Positions 25,890 through 34,026 of a DNA stretch of 54,321 nucleotides are shown here, in pieces. Position 1 is the first letter of the stretch, and every line of letters starts with the position of its first letter. Below the pieces are notes generated by a model. That model made no database searches. It was not told the origin of the DNA and saw only the letters and a list, made by a program, of their open reading frames with translations. This DNA comes from Cupriavidus phytohabitans (lineage in GTDB: Bacteria > Pseudomonadota > Gammaproteobacteria > Burkholderiales > Burkholderiaceae), in contig NZ_AUFE01000046.1 in assembly GCF_000426345.1 (NCBI RefSeq), positions 1 through 54,321 of the forward strand. The letters run 5' to 3'. The position numbers and the translations under genes are program-made.

Positions 25890-26314
25890 TTAGATTGCCA
25901 GACTGTACTGCGTTAGGATCAACACCGTTTGCGTCAGGCCCTGCGCCGAAAGGGTGCGGCTTGCGGGGAAGTCTTTCATATTGAACGTGATGATTCTCTC
26001 CGAGCCGCTATGAATTGCGGCCGCAACCACATGTCGATCGTCAGGGTCAGGCAATTCAATGGATTCATTAAGGTGCTCATAGCCGAAAACTAGCGAATCC
26101 CGAACACTTCGGTTCATCAGTTCGCGAGTGCCTGCAAGGCGATCCGCGGAAAGCTCCGGCCGCCGCGCGAGGAGGTTGCGAATCCACTCGTCATGAATTT
26201 GATTCGTCCACTTTCCACGGTACAGATCCGTCACCGCGAGCCGATCAGCAGATCGCCCAGCGAAGCAGGATAGAGAACGCAAGCATCGTAGACTACAGCG
26301 AAGTTGGAAGTCAT
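25890..26314 (-). pseudogene. PIN-domain toxin, frameshifted
   Basis: The ATG at 26312-26314 begins MTSNFAVVYDACVLYPASLG, the PIN fold start with its first acidic residue, and stops early after DLLIGSR. A single-base deletion near 26243 explains it: one base more would continue as LAVTDLYRGKWTNQIHDEWI, which is found in the next frame, followed by LPDPDDRHVVAAAIHSG with the second acidic cluster and ITFNMKDFP. Intact members are ribonuclease toxins. The antitoxin relic lies 2 bases upstream in the same direction, the usual order. Confidence 0.8.
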
Positions 26315-26316
26315 GC

Positions 26317-26514
26317 TCAATAGCCCATGTCCAACTCTTGGGCCTGTGCTGCAAGTTCATCAAGTGCCTTGCGTCGCTCGCCATCAATGCGCTGCTTGTA
26401 GCTGACAACCTCCTGATAGCGGACGCGCCGATGCGTGTTGACCTTACGGAACGGGATCTCGCCCTTCTCACAGGCTCGACGCTTGTGGTCGATGACGGAC
26501 AGCAGCCGCGTCAT
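26317..26514 (-). pseudogene. excisionase-type antitoxin, N-terminally truncated
   Basis: The frame contains EKGEIPFRKVNTHRRVRYQE, the second half of a MerR/excisionase-like DNA-binding domain, and the C-terminal toxin-binding helix RRKALDELAAQAQELDMGY. Family members normally carry an N-terminal AbrB-like or linker region and the first helices of the HTH (with an LTTQQAADLLNVSRP-type stretch), which are not found upstream. A 65-residue frame can still be read from an ATG but it lacks half of the HTH. Partner of the PIN toxin relic. Confidence 0.65.
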
Positions 26515-26702
26515 CGGCTAAGCCTTGGCGGCAAAAGGATCTCGCACCAGCATCAGGTCTTGGCCTGCATCCTTGTGATTCAGAGGCTTGTCATAAATCT
26601 CGATGGATGCGAAATCGGCTTTACCAGTGCAGCTTTCCGGACCGTCATCGTTACAATTCGACGGTTCGGACAATTACCCTCTAAGGCAACTCGCAAAACC
26701 TT

Positions 26703-26724
26703 GAGCGGCTCCGAGAAGCCGCTC
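26703..26724 (-). terminator. terminator after the small exported protein gene
   Basis: GAGCGGCT and AGCCGCTC form a perfect 8-bp stem with a 6-base loop. Reading leftward it follows the stop of the 74-residue exported protein by 17 bases, and CAAGGTTTTGCG follows the stem. Confidence 0.65.
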
Positions 26725-26741
26725 CGTTGCCCTGCCCCGGC

Positions 26742-26966
26742 TCAGGACAGGCATGCCCCGCTGTCGCGTGCACCGCTGCGCGCGCCGTCGGTGAAGCCAT
26801 CGCGAGAGCTGATGCGCCCCCCATCGGTAAAGGCGTCGCGCTGGCCGTTGTGTCCCGACACGGCAACGATCAGTGCATCAGCATATGCACCGGCGTGGGC
26901 GGTCTGACTGAGGCCGGCGGCGAGTGCGACAGTGGCAAGCAGGGTCTTGGCAAGATTCTTACGCAT
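26742..26966 (-). CDS. small exported protein with RDxFTDG repeats
   Basis: 74 residues. A Sec signal peptide (MRKNLAKTLLATVALAAGLS, cleavage after AHA) is followed by GAYADALIVAVSGHNG and then three short tandem units: QRDAFTDGGRIS, SRDGFTDGARSG and ARDSGACLS. The last unit is truncated and carries a single Cys. Similar RDxFTDGAR arrays are familiar to me from Cupriavidus proteins of unknown role. I chose the ATG that opens the signal peptide; the longer frame to 27071 lacks a signal. Its own terminator follows. Likely periplasmic or surface; function unknown. Confidence 0.7.
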   Translation of the reverse strand: MRKNLAKTLLATVALAAGLSQTAHAGAYADALIVAVSGHNGQRDAFTDGGRISSRDGFTDGARSGARDSGACLS

Positions 26967-27290
26967 TGCTATCTCCAACAGGGGTGTCGGCGGCGCTGCT
27001 GCGGCCGCACTCCTCGTGCAGGCGATCAGACGGAACGGCACGGGCCGCACGGGATCGCCTCTGCCGTGCAAGCCGTTGCCTGGCGCGTGCCGACTGCCAT
27101 CTTGTGGTAGCGACGTCGCGCCGGACTCTGGATCAGTTAGTGCGGATGCGGCGAAAGAGCGCCCTCAGTGTAGCCATCGGAGCATCACGAACAGCGGCGC
27201 CAGCGACGTCAGTGAAGGCCCGTCAACCTTTCCACGCGGGCCAGTCTCCTTTGGTTGTGCAGGCGTGCGCCCTGTGTGTCCGAATGCGCT
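26967..27290. other. intergenic stretch of about 320 bases
   Basis: It should hold the promoter of the RDxFTDG protein gene. Around 27216-27244 GGCCCG and CGGGCC could pair over a 14-base loop, perhaps a weak terminator for the small lipoprotein gene. No coding signal is visible. Confidence 0.4.
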
Positions 27291-27458
27291 TTAGCGCAAC
27301 AGGTACAGCGAATGCAGCTCTCCATTTGCTCGCTCGCCCGTGCTCGCGATAGCACCCATGGCGTTATCGCTGGAGCCATCTGCGGTGGCCCCGGTGTCGC
27401 GGCAACCGGCGCAAGCAAGCATCAACGCTGCAAATCCCATGCACAACAACCTGTTCAT
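27291..27458 (-). CDS. very small lipoprotein (55 aa)
   Basis: Begins MNRLLCMGFAALMLACAGCR with an AAGGAG site 5-6 bases before the ATG. The lipobox LACAGC predicts cleavage before Cys19 and lipid attachment; the mature part is only 37 residues, Gly/Ala/Ser-rich, and reads DTGATADGSSDNAMGAIAST before a short hydrophobic end. In size and layout it resembles entericidin-like lipoproteins. It lies 60 bases downstream of the FAD oxidase in the same direction and could be cotranscribed. Because it is so short it is easily missed by gene finders. Function unknown. Confidence 0.72.
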   Translation of the reverse strand: MNRLLCMGFAALMLACAGCRDTGATADGSSDNAMGAIASTGERANGELHSLYLLR

Positions 27459-27518
27459 GAAAGTCTCCTTCCGCGGGATGCAAAGGGGTACCTGCGCCCA
27501 CGTCGCAATCGTGTTGCG

Positions 27519-28904
27519 TCAGGCGGGCCAGATGTTCTGATTCACGCGGAACAGGTTGGCCGGATCGTATTTGCGCTTGATCTGCGCGAGTCGCGCGTAA
27601 TTGTCGCGATAGGACGCCTTCACGCTGTCGTTCCCCTCGTCCATCATCATGTTGATGTAGCCGCCGCCAGCAGAGTGAGGATGCAGAGCCAGCCAGTAGT
27701 CCTTCGCCCACTGCACGATGCGATCGTTGTTGGCCGGGTCGGGATCCACGCCGACAATCACGCTGGCAAAGTTGGCATCGCGGTAGCTGAAGGCCGTGTC
27801 GTCGCAACCGGCACGATGCGCTGCGCCATTGATCGGATACAGATGCATGGTCGAGTGCATCGACGGCAATTGCTGCGCGTACTTGATGTGCAGATCGATG
27901 GCCTTGTCGCTCAGGTCGCTGACGAAGTCGGCTTTCCAGTACCACTGCAGGCCCGCCGGATACAGTCCGTCGAACAGGCTCTGCAGGGCTGGCCAGGGGA
28001 TCGGCCCGGCAAAGTCCACCGCCGGCGGAACCGCCTGGCGAATCTGGCGGAAATGCGTCTCGGCCTGATTGAGCGGCCCGGTGTAGCACCAGACCACGGC
28101 GCACATTTTTTGCAGGTGAACTTCCTCTGGGAATGGCGGGACAGGCGGCACCGTGACGAAACCGAACCAGCCATTGATGTGCTGCGGCGCGCTCAGGATG
28201 AAGTCGCGCCACCATGTCATCAGCTCGCGTGCCTGCTCCATCGGCCATAGCATGGGGCCACCATAGACCGTGGCAAGGGGATGAGCCTTGAACTCGAATG
28301 AGGTCACCACGCCGAAGTTGCCACCGCCGCCGCGCAATGCCCAGAACAGGTCGGCGTTTTCCTCTTCACTTGCGGTGACGACACGCCCGTCGGCCAGCAC
28401 GACCTCGGCGCCGAGCAGATTGTCGATCGTCAGGCCGTAGGCGCGGCTGAGGTAGCCGATGCCGCCGCCGAGCGTCAGTCCGCCCACGCCAGTTGTCGAG
28501 ATGAAGCCACTCGGCGTCGCCAGCCCGTAGGCACTGGCGGCGTGATCCACGTCGCCCCATGTGCAGCCACCGCCAACCCGCAGCGTCTTGCGTCCGGCAT
28601 CGACAAACACCCCCTTCATTGGCGACAGGTCGATCACCAGTCCGCCATCGCAGGTGCCGAGCCCGGCGCCATTGTGCGCGCCCCCACGCACGGCCAGCAG
28701 CATCCCGCCGTCGCGCGCGGCGTTCACCGCCGCGATGACATCCGCGACATCGACGCAGCGCGCGATGAGCGCAGGATGCTTGTCGATCATGCCGTTGTAC
28801 ACGGCACGTGCCTGGTCGTAAGCCGCATCGCCCGGTTGAATCAGTTGGCCCCGAAAATGCGCCTTGAGATCCGTCGCGACGGGTTCGCTCAACGAAGCTT
28901 CCAT
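27519..28904 (-). CDS. berberine-bridge-type FAD-linked oxidase
   Basis: 461 residues with the PP-loop FAD domain: RGGAHNGAGLGTCDGGLV holds His77, the residue that binds FAD covalently in this family; GGGIGYLSRAYGLTIDNLLG and FWALRGGGGNFGVVTSFEFK follow. The C-terminal BBE motif is YDPANLFRVNQNI. The second, cysteine attachment site of bicovalent members is not evident, since STTGVGGLTLGGG stands where CPxVGVGGH would be. Such enzymes oxidise sugars, alcohols or alkaloid-like compounds with O2. No signal peptide is seen. GGAGG precedes the ATG. The large regulator gene ends about 200 bases upstream and may control it. Confidence 0.9.
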   Translation of the reverse strand: MEASLSEPVATDLKAHFRGQLIQPGDAAYDQARAVYNGMIDKHPALIARCVDVADVIAAVNAARDGGMLLAVRGGAHNGAGLGTCDGGLVIDLSPMKGVFVDAGRKTLRVGGGCTWGDVDHAASAYGLATPSGFISTTGVGGLTLGGGIGYLSRAYGLTIDNLLGAEVVLADGRVVTASEEENADLFWALRGGGGNFGVVTSFEFKAHPLATVYGGPMLWPMEQARELMTWWRDFILSAPQHINGWFGFVTVPPVPPFPEEVHLQKMCAVVWCYTGPLNQAETHFRQIRQAVPPAVDFAGPIPWPALQSLFDGLYPAGLQWYWKADFVSDLSDKAIDLHIKYAQQLPSMHSTMHLYPINGAAHRAGCDDTAFSYRDANFASVIVGVDPDPANNDRIVQWAKDYWLALHPHSAGGGYINMMMDEGNDSVKASYRDNYARLAQIKRKYDPANLFRVNQNIWPA

Positions 28905-29025
28905 GGTTGCCTCCTGTCCGGCTGGTATGCAGGAGTTTTAGCAACCTCGGCGTTTCGAAAGCGTTAGGTGCGCCGTTACAAGGGGGATTCGGCTCCCGAC
29001 GGGCCCCGCGGCGGTCGGGCCGGGA

Positions 29026-29105
29026 TTAACGCGCAAGTAAGGCCCGCGCCCTGACGACGTCGGGCTGATCGAAACCCTCGGTGAATCGCGCAAGCGGCGC
29101 CCCAA
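29026..29105 (-). pseudogene. severed C-terminal end of the BTAD/TPR regulator
   Basis: One base out of frame with the regulator gene, the minus strand continues VGPDEVIGAPLARFTEGFDQ and PDVVRARALLAR before a stop. This FTEGFD-pattern ending is how many adenylate-cyclase-like and BTAD TPR proteins close. A one-base indel near 29125 in the GCGCGTCGG run explains the break. The change is small and could also be a sequencing error. Confidence 0.65.
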
Positions 29106-32100
29106 TCACCTCATCCGGACCGACGCGCCCTGCGAGATGCGCAGCGCTGTCCATGACAGGGTAGCCCGCAGTTCAAGCGGGAGCGCGCGTTGGGCTGTGG
29201 CGATCTCGATCGCCTTGGTCAACGATGACTCAGCTTCGGCAAGGTTGGCGCTGCTGCGAAGCAGCAATTCACCGCGCAGACGGTACAGCTCGGCGTTCAC
29301 CCAGTGCTCGCCGGTGCGCTCTGCGCATTCGAATGCCTCGTCCAACGCCGCCAACGCCGCCTCGGTCTCTCCCACATCGCCCAGGCATTCCGCGAGCATG
29401 CCGAGGTAGAGCGGCAAACGCAGGCGTGCGCCCGTCGCGTGAAAGCCCTCGATCGCCGTCTGCATCGCCGCCACTGCGTCGGCGCCTGGCGACTGCTTTG
29501 CTTTCGCCCAGGCGAGCAGCACGCCTGCCCAGGCGAGGTAGTAGCCTACGTGGTACTGCTCGGCGATCTCCTGCGCCCGGCGGGCGTAGTGCAGCGTGAG
29601 ATCGTGCTCACCCCGCAGCGCATGCTGCGTGGCGAGATATGACAGCGCGAGCGCCTGCGAAAACGGGTGCGCTACCCGGTTCGCCATGTCCAGCGCTTCG
29701 TGTCCACGCTGAAGGGCCTGATCGGCAAGCCCCCTGAACCATAGTGCGTGCGCCGACCACGCGGCAGCCAGCACGCCGAAGTTACCGCCCATCAGGGACG
29801 CATGCTCGGCGTGCTGGGTTTGGTCATAAGCCGCGTGCGCGCGCTGATACGCCGGCTCGGCGGCCATCCAGTCGCCTTGCTGGACCAGGCTGCCCATGAC
29901 GCAGGTCCATGCCATCACTGAGTACGTACCGGAACCCGAAGTGCCCAAACCCGCAAGCAGTTCCTCGCTCAGGCTGCGTGCCTGTGCAAGCTCCGCCCTG
30001 ACCTCAAGGAAAAATGAAAGGCTGACCTGGGCGCGTGCTTGCTGATGTCTGTCGCCCGCCAGCCGGCTCAGTTCCACCGCGCGTCGCAGCGGCGCTTCCA
30101 GTTCGGGGGCCGCCCAACCTCGGGCGATGCGAATCGGTGGCGCAAGGTCGAGTTGGAGGGCCAGCGATTGACGGGCGCGCTCCTGAGGATCGGCAATCCG
30201 GTCCGCTTGTTCCAGCCCGCGCGTCAGCAACGCAATGGCATCGTCATAGGCGTACACATTCTGTGCAACGCCGGCCGCGCTCCGATAGAATGCCGCCGCC
30301 TGGGCTGGCAGGCCAGCCTGCTCATAGTGCGAGGCGATCTGCGCGCTTGCCGCGTCGGGCGCATCGCCTGGCGCCTGCTCGAGCGCTCGCGCCACGCGCA
30401 AATGCATGCGGCGGCGCTGCAGCGGACTCACTTCGGCGTATGCCACGTCGCGGATCTTGTCATGGCTGAAGTCAAACGCCAAGCCACTACTGTCCGTCTG
30501 GCGCACGATGCGCCGATGCCACAACTCGTCCAGCGCGCCTGCCAGGGCATCCTCGCCGAGGTCGCTTGCCTGGGCGAGGATGTCGGTCGTGAACGCCCGG
30601 CCAATGATTGCAGCAACCCCGACAATATCGCGGGTCCCCGGAGGAAGCTGCGCTAGCCGGTTCGAGATAATGGTGTAAACCTTGGGCGGCAACTTCGACG
30701 CCATGCCGCCCTGTGCGTTCCCGACCGGAATGGTGTCGGAGCGGGCCCGCATCATTTCGACCGCAAACAGCGGGTTACCCTCGCTCTCTTCAAACAGCCG
30801 GGTTGCTTCCGTGTCGGCCAGCGGCCGGTCCAAGATATGGGCCGCTATCTTTGCCGTTTCGGCCGCATCGAGTGTCCCCAATGAGATCTCGATCAACTGG
30901 TCGTCGCGGCGCAGTGCGTCCAGCAACCTGTTCGCCGCCTGTAGCTGCATGATTTCCTCTGGCCGCGCCGTTGCGACCACCATAAGCCTTGCCGTCAAGT
31001 CGAAGCGCATCAGGAAGCGCAGCCATTCAAGCGTCTCGCCGTCGCACCATTGGAGGTCGTCGAGCAGCAACAGCAATGGCCCGCCTTGTGCAAGCACCGC
31101 TCGCGCAAGCGCCTCGAAGAACCGCTGGCGTTGCCAGTACTCGGTCAGAGGCGACGGCGGCGACAGTCCGGATTGCTGCGTGAGGAGTTCGGGCAACAGG
31201 CGCGTGACCTCGGTCAGCCACAGTCTGTCGAGCTTGCCAATCGCACCACTCAGAGCAGCGCTGCGAAGCCAGCCGGTCACCGGTGCAAACGCCAGCTGGC
31301 CCTCGGCCGCATAGGCGCGCGAATGCGCCACGGTGATGCCTTGCTCGGACAGATGGACAAGCAGTTCCTCTGCCAGGCGCGATTTGCCGATGCCGGCTTC
31401 GCCCAGGATCAGGACAAACTGCTTGTCGCCCAGCTGGGTGCGCTGCCAGACTTCAATAAGCCGGCGCCATTCGCCATGCCGACCAATCATTGGCAGCATT
31501 GCGTCCCGCGGGCGTTGGCGCTGCATTGACGCAGCCTGCGCAGCCAGCCGCGCATAGGCCTCGCGCATGGATTCGCCGGGCAGGACACCCAATTCGCGAG
31601 CGAGCGTTTCCACACAGTTTTGATAGGCGCGTATGGCCGATGCTTGATCATGGTTCAGCGCATGCAAGCGCATCAGCGCCATGCAAGTGGGTTCGCGGCA
31701 AGGGTCGAGCCGCTGCAACTGCTGTGTGTACTTCAGCGCCTTTACATAGTCTCGCCGGTCCTCACTCAGTTGACCGAGGCGCGCAAGCGCGGCGATGCAC
31801 TGTTCGCGCAACCTTTCGCGCTCGGCGTGGATCCACTCGTCATAGCAGTTGGCTAGCAGATCACCGCGATAGAGATCCGCGGCATGCGTCAGCGACTCTT
31901 CTTCAGCGCCTGCGTCGCCGTGCCTCGAGGCCCTGGCTGCTGCCGCAAGCGCGGACTGGAATTGAGCGACATCGAGGTCGAGCTCCGCATCGGGCAGCCA
32001 TCGCACCGTTTGCGCATCGGCATGGACAAACTGATCTGCCTCCGGCCAGGCCTTACGCAGCTGAAACAGCAGTTGACGCAGGGCATTGCGCGCCTGTGCC

Positions 32101-32285
32101 TGCGAGGAATCAGGCCAGAACAGGACAGCAAGCTGTTGCCGCGTCTGCGGTGCGTCCCGATGCAGGACAAGGCAGGCGAGCAGTGCCTGCAAGCGGGGCG
32201 AGTTTGCGTTAAACCGGGGCGCGTCAGCGCCGTCGAGCTGGAACTCTCCAAACAAACAGACGGAGTAGCGGGCGTGGGAAGTCAT
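29106..32285 (-). CDS. large BTAD/ATPase/TPR transcriptional activator
   Basis: 1059 residues. The N-terminus (YSVCLFGEFQLDG, then LLACLVLHRDAPQTRQQLAV) is the winged helix of SARP-type activators, followed by the bacterial transcriptional activator domain with YRGDLLANCYDEWI and a helical end near residue 250. The AAA-like ATPase has Walker A GEAGIGKS at about 295-302 and Walker B LLLLLDDLQWCD. The C-terminal half is made of TPR-like repeats (AQRGHEALDMANR, HYARRAQEIAEQY). Such proteins sense a ligand or partner through the TPR part and activate nearby genes; the FAD oxidase is the likely target. I prefer the ATG giving MTSHARYSV to one 19 codons upstream. The last 30 residues are lost by frameshift. 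Confidence 0.85.
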   Translation of the reverse strand: MTSHARYSVCLFGEFQLDGADAPRFNANSPRLQALLACLVLHRDAPQTRQQLAVLFWPDSSQAQARNALRQLLFQLRKAWPEADQFVHADAQTVRWLPDAELDLDVAQFQSALAAAARASRHGDAGAEEESLTHAADLYRGDLLANCYDEWIHAERERLREQCIAALARLGQLSEDRRDYVKALKYTQQLQRLDPCREPTCMALMRLHALNHDQASAIRAYQNCVETLARELGVLPGESMREAYARLAAQAASMQRQRPRDAMLPMIGRHGEWRRLIEVWQRTQLGDKQFVLILGEAGIGKSRLAEELLVHLSEQGITVAHSRAYAAEGQLAFAPVTGWLRSAALSGAIGKLDRLWLTEVTRLLPELLTQQSGLSPPSPLTEYWQRQRFFEALARAVLAQGGPLLLLLDDLQWCDGETLEWLRFLMRFDLTARLMVVATARPEEIMQLQAANRLLDALRRDDQLIEISLGTLDAAETAKIAAHILDRPLADTEATRLFEESEGNPLFAVEMMRARSDTIPVGNAQGGMASKLPPKVYTIISNRLAQLPPGTRDIVGVAAIIGRAFTTDILAQASDLGEDALAGALDELWHRRIVRQTDSSGLAFDFSHDKIRDVAYAEVSPLQRRRMHLRVARALEQAPGDAPDAASAQIASHYEQAGLPAQAAAFYRSAAGVAQNVYAYDDAIALLTRGLEQADRIADPQERARQSLALQLDLAPPIRIARGWAAPELEAPLRRAVELSRLAGDRHQQARAQVSLSFFLEVRAELAQARSLSEELLAGLGTSGSGTYSVMAWTCVMGSLVQQGDWMAAEPAYQRAHAAYDQTQHAEHASLMGGNFGVLAAAWSAHALWFRGLADQALQRGHEALDMANRVAHPFSQALALSYLATQHALRGEHDLTLHYARRAQEIAEQYHVGYYLAWAGVLLAWAKAKQSPGADAVAAMQTAIEGFHATGARLRLPLYLGMLAECLGDVGETEAALAALDEAFECAERTGEHWVNAELYRLRGELLLRSSANLAEAESSLTKAIEIATAQRALPLELRATLSWTALRISQGASVRMR

Positions 32286-32778
32286 ACTGGAGCGCAATGC
32301 AACACAAAGCGATGGGTCTGGCGACATTGGATTCACAATCAAAGTCAGGGTAGATGCAGCTTCATCCGCTAATGCGAATCCGATACGACATGGGAACCTG
32401 ACTCTCAGATCAAGCAGGCGGCCGTGGTCTTGTCAAGGCCGGCATGCTTGTGTGTGACGCGCTACTCGCTTGAACCAAGCACTTGGGAGAAAGACGCTCC
32501 TTCCCATGCGCATTGGGCACTCCATCCTGCCACCGCGCACGGAAAGAGCCAAAATTGTCCAGTATAGTGGCTAAAACTGCATATTTCACCCAAGGTGAAG
32601 GGGATGGCAAAGGCGTTTAGCACGGCAACCTGTCATCAAAGGCGGAAAATTCATTTCCACGGCGCGCACGAGGGTGCCGATATCGGCTTCAAAACGGGAC
32701 AGCTGGAAGGGAGTAGACCTTGGCTGCCGCTATGACAAGGTCCGGTTCCTGTGGCGCATCAATCTGAACTTCGCGGCG
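32286..32778. other. non-coding stretch of about 490 bases
   Basis: It holds the regulator promoter and, on the minus strand, TATACT at 32561-32566 preceded by a perfect 6-bp-arm palindrome TTCACC-CAA-GGTGAA at 32585-32599. These could be a -10 box and an operator, but they are about 275 bases from the regulator start and no small gene with a ribosome site follows. The right part may be flank of the IS110 relic. Confidence 0.4.
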
Positions 32779-33206
32779 CTAAGAATGCAGCCGAAGCAAT
32801 CCGCGCAGGCGGTTGTAAGTCGGGGGACGCTCTTCTACGAATCCCAGTCGGGTTCCAGGCAATTTCAGGGTCGCTTGCTGGCGCTCGTACTTGACCGGCA
32901 CAAAGCCCATGCTCGGTCGGGTCGCCGCCTCGCGGATGGCTGCCGCGTCGGCTGCGTCATTCTTGCCGTCCTTGCCGGATATCCGGTAAGGCGCCACCAG
33001 TCTCGGCGACATCAGCTTGACCATGTGTCCGTGCTGGCGAAACACCGTGCCCAGTAATGCGCGCCAGGCGGCAACTGCGCAATCAGTGGCACCCGCTGAT
33101 CGCGTGAGACTTTCGGGTCGACCAGCACTGCCTTGCCGGCCTCGTCGACGCCATGAATGGCAAACACGTTCTTGGCGAGATCAATTCCAACGGTAACGAT
33201 AGCCAT
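32779..33206 (-). pseudogene. IS110-family transposase relic
   Basis: The start is intact (MAIVTVGIDLAKNVFAIHGV after AGGAAGT), then LPP joins directly to GAHYWAR where intact copies have about nine residues including the GMEACSG block, and the frame shifts. The rest, HGHMVKLMSPRLVAPYRISG with GKNDAADAAAIREAATRPSM, is in a second frame and ends at RLRGLLRLHS, near residue 140 of about 340. So an internal deletion and loss of the whole transposase_20 domain are visible. It is a different IS110 lineage from the copies at 0.3 and 35.7 kb. Confidence 0.85.
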
Positions 33207-33348
33207 GGACTTCCTCTTCGTTGGTTGTGATGAGCTTCGACACGCCATCATGGCACGTCGGTGCCAACTGGCCTTCCGCCGCAACCTCGGGTCGGGGAAG
33301 TCCCTTTCATTCGATTACCCCGAGTTCGGTGCGGACGTCCAAAAGCAA

Positions 33349-33370
33349 ATGACCTCCCGAAGGAGGTCAT
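33349..33370. terminator. hairpin after the unknown operon
   Basis: ATGACCTCC and GGAGGTCAT form a perfect 9-bp stem around CGAA. It lies 32 bases past the stop of the 203-residue unknown protein. On the minus strand TTGCTTTTGG follows, a modest T-rich tail, so it probably terminates that operon. Confidence 0.6.
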
Positions 33371-33401
33371 CAAGGCAGATCTAGAGTCTGTGCGCCCGGA
33401 C

Positions 33402-34013
33402 TCACACGTGGATGTGCGGCCACCGTTCTGCCTTGCCGAACAAACCAAGGCATTGCTCGCAAGGCAACATGAACGCCTCTCGGGTCTCCACAAACGAAAT
33501 GTTCAGTCTGTGCGGCGTAGAGAGTTGCGAAGCGGCATACCACCGGCAGGCAAACCCAAGGAGCTTCGAGTCCAATCTCTCAGCGACGACCAGCGCCTTA
33601 GGTTCGGCGCAAGGCCATACAGCGACCTCCGGGTCCATGCGGTATTCGAACTGGAAAGCCACCTCGTGGTCTTCCGCGTCTTCCATACCCAGAGCGGCAA
33701 GCAAAGGCGCCGGCTTCAATACAGCCTTGATCTGGTCGAAGTTCGGACGTGAAGCCGCCCCGCCAGAGAACGCCACGATGAAAGCATTCTGGATCTTCGG
33801 CGTTTGCAAGTGGAAGACCGCCATGGCGATATGACCGAGCTCATCCTCGATCGGCGCCTTGCCGTCGATCAAGTCGAGCGGGGCCACGAGATTCATGACT
33901 GCGTCGATGACCTGAATTGTCTCTCTGGTTGGTGGAGGGAAGCGGCCGAGCGCCTCCCGGTTCTCGGCGTACTTCCGGATGATGGAGTCGATCTGTGTGT
34001 CGTTGAATGGCAT
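33402..34013 (-). CDS. uncharacterised protein, second gene of an unknown operon
   Basis: 203 residues, soluble, no membrane segment or signal. The ATG (MPFNDTQIDSIIRKYAENRE) has GAGGGGG upstream; nine further residues could be read but lack a site. The N-terminal third is helical with a mildly charged pattern; the middle has IEDELGHIAMAVFHLQTPK and AFIVAFSGGAASRPN; the C-terminal third contains VAVWPCAEPKALVVAERLDS and a CEQC pair. I know no family. It starts 13 bases after its partner's stop, so the two are one operon, flanked by an IS110 relic on one side and an unknown relic on the other. That setting is typical of accessory cargo. Confidence 0.65.
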   Translation of the reverse strand: MPFNDTQIDSIIRKYAENREALGRFPPPTRETIQVIDAVMNLVAPLDLIDGKAPIEDELGHIAMAVFHLQTPKIQNAFIVAFSGGAASRPNFDQIKAVLKPAPLLAALGMEDAEDHEVAFQFEYRMDPEVAVWPCAEPKALVVAERLDSKLLGFACRWYAASQLSTPHRLNISFVETREAFMLPCEQCLGLFGKAERWPHIHV

Positions 34014-34026
34014 GGCAAGCCCCCTC

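Noticed and set aside
27255..28250. 331-codon plus-strand frame opposite the FAD oxidase
   Set aside because: Antisense shadow; it also covers the small lipoprotein gene, which has the better evidence.
32410..32610. 66-codon minus-strand frame behind a TATACT box and palindrome
   Set aside because: Its start lies inside the palindrome, there is no ribosome site and the product resembles no protein.
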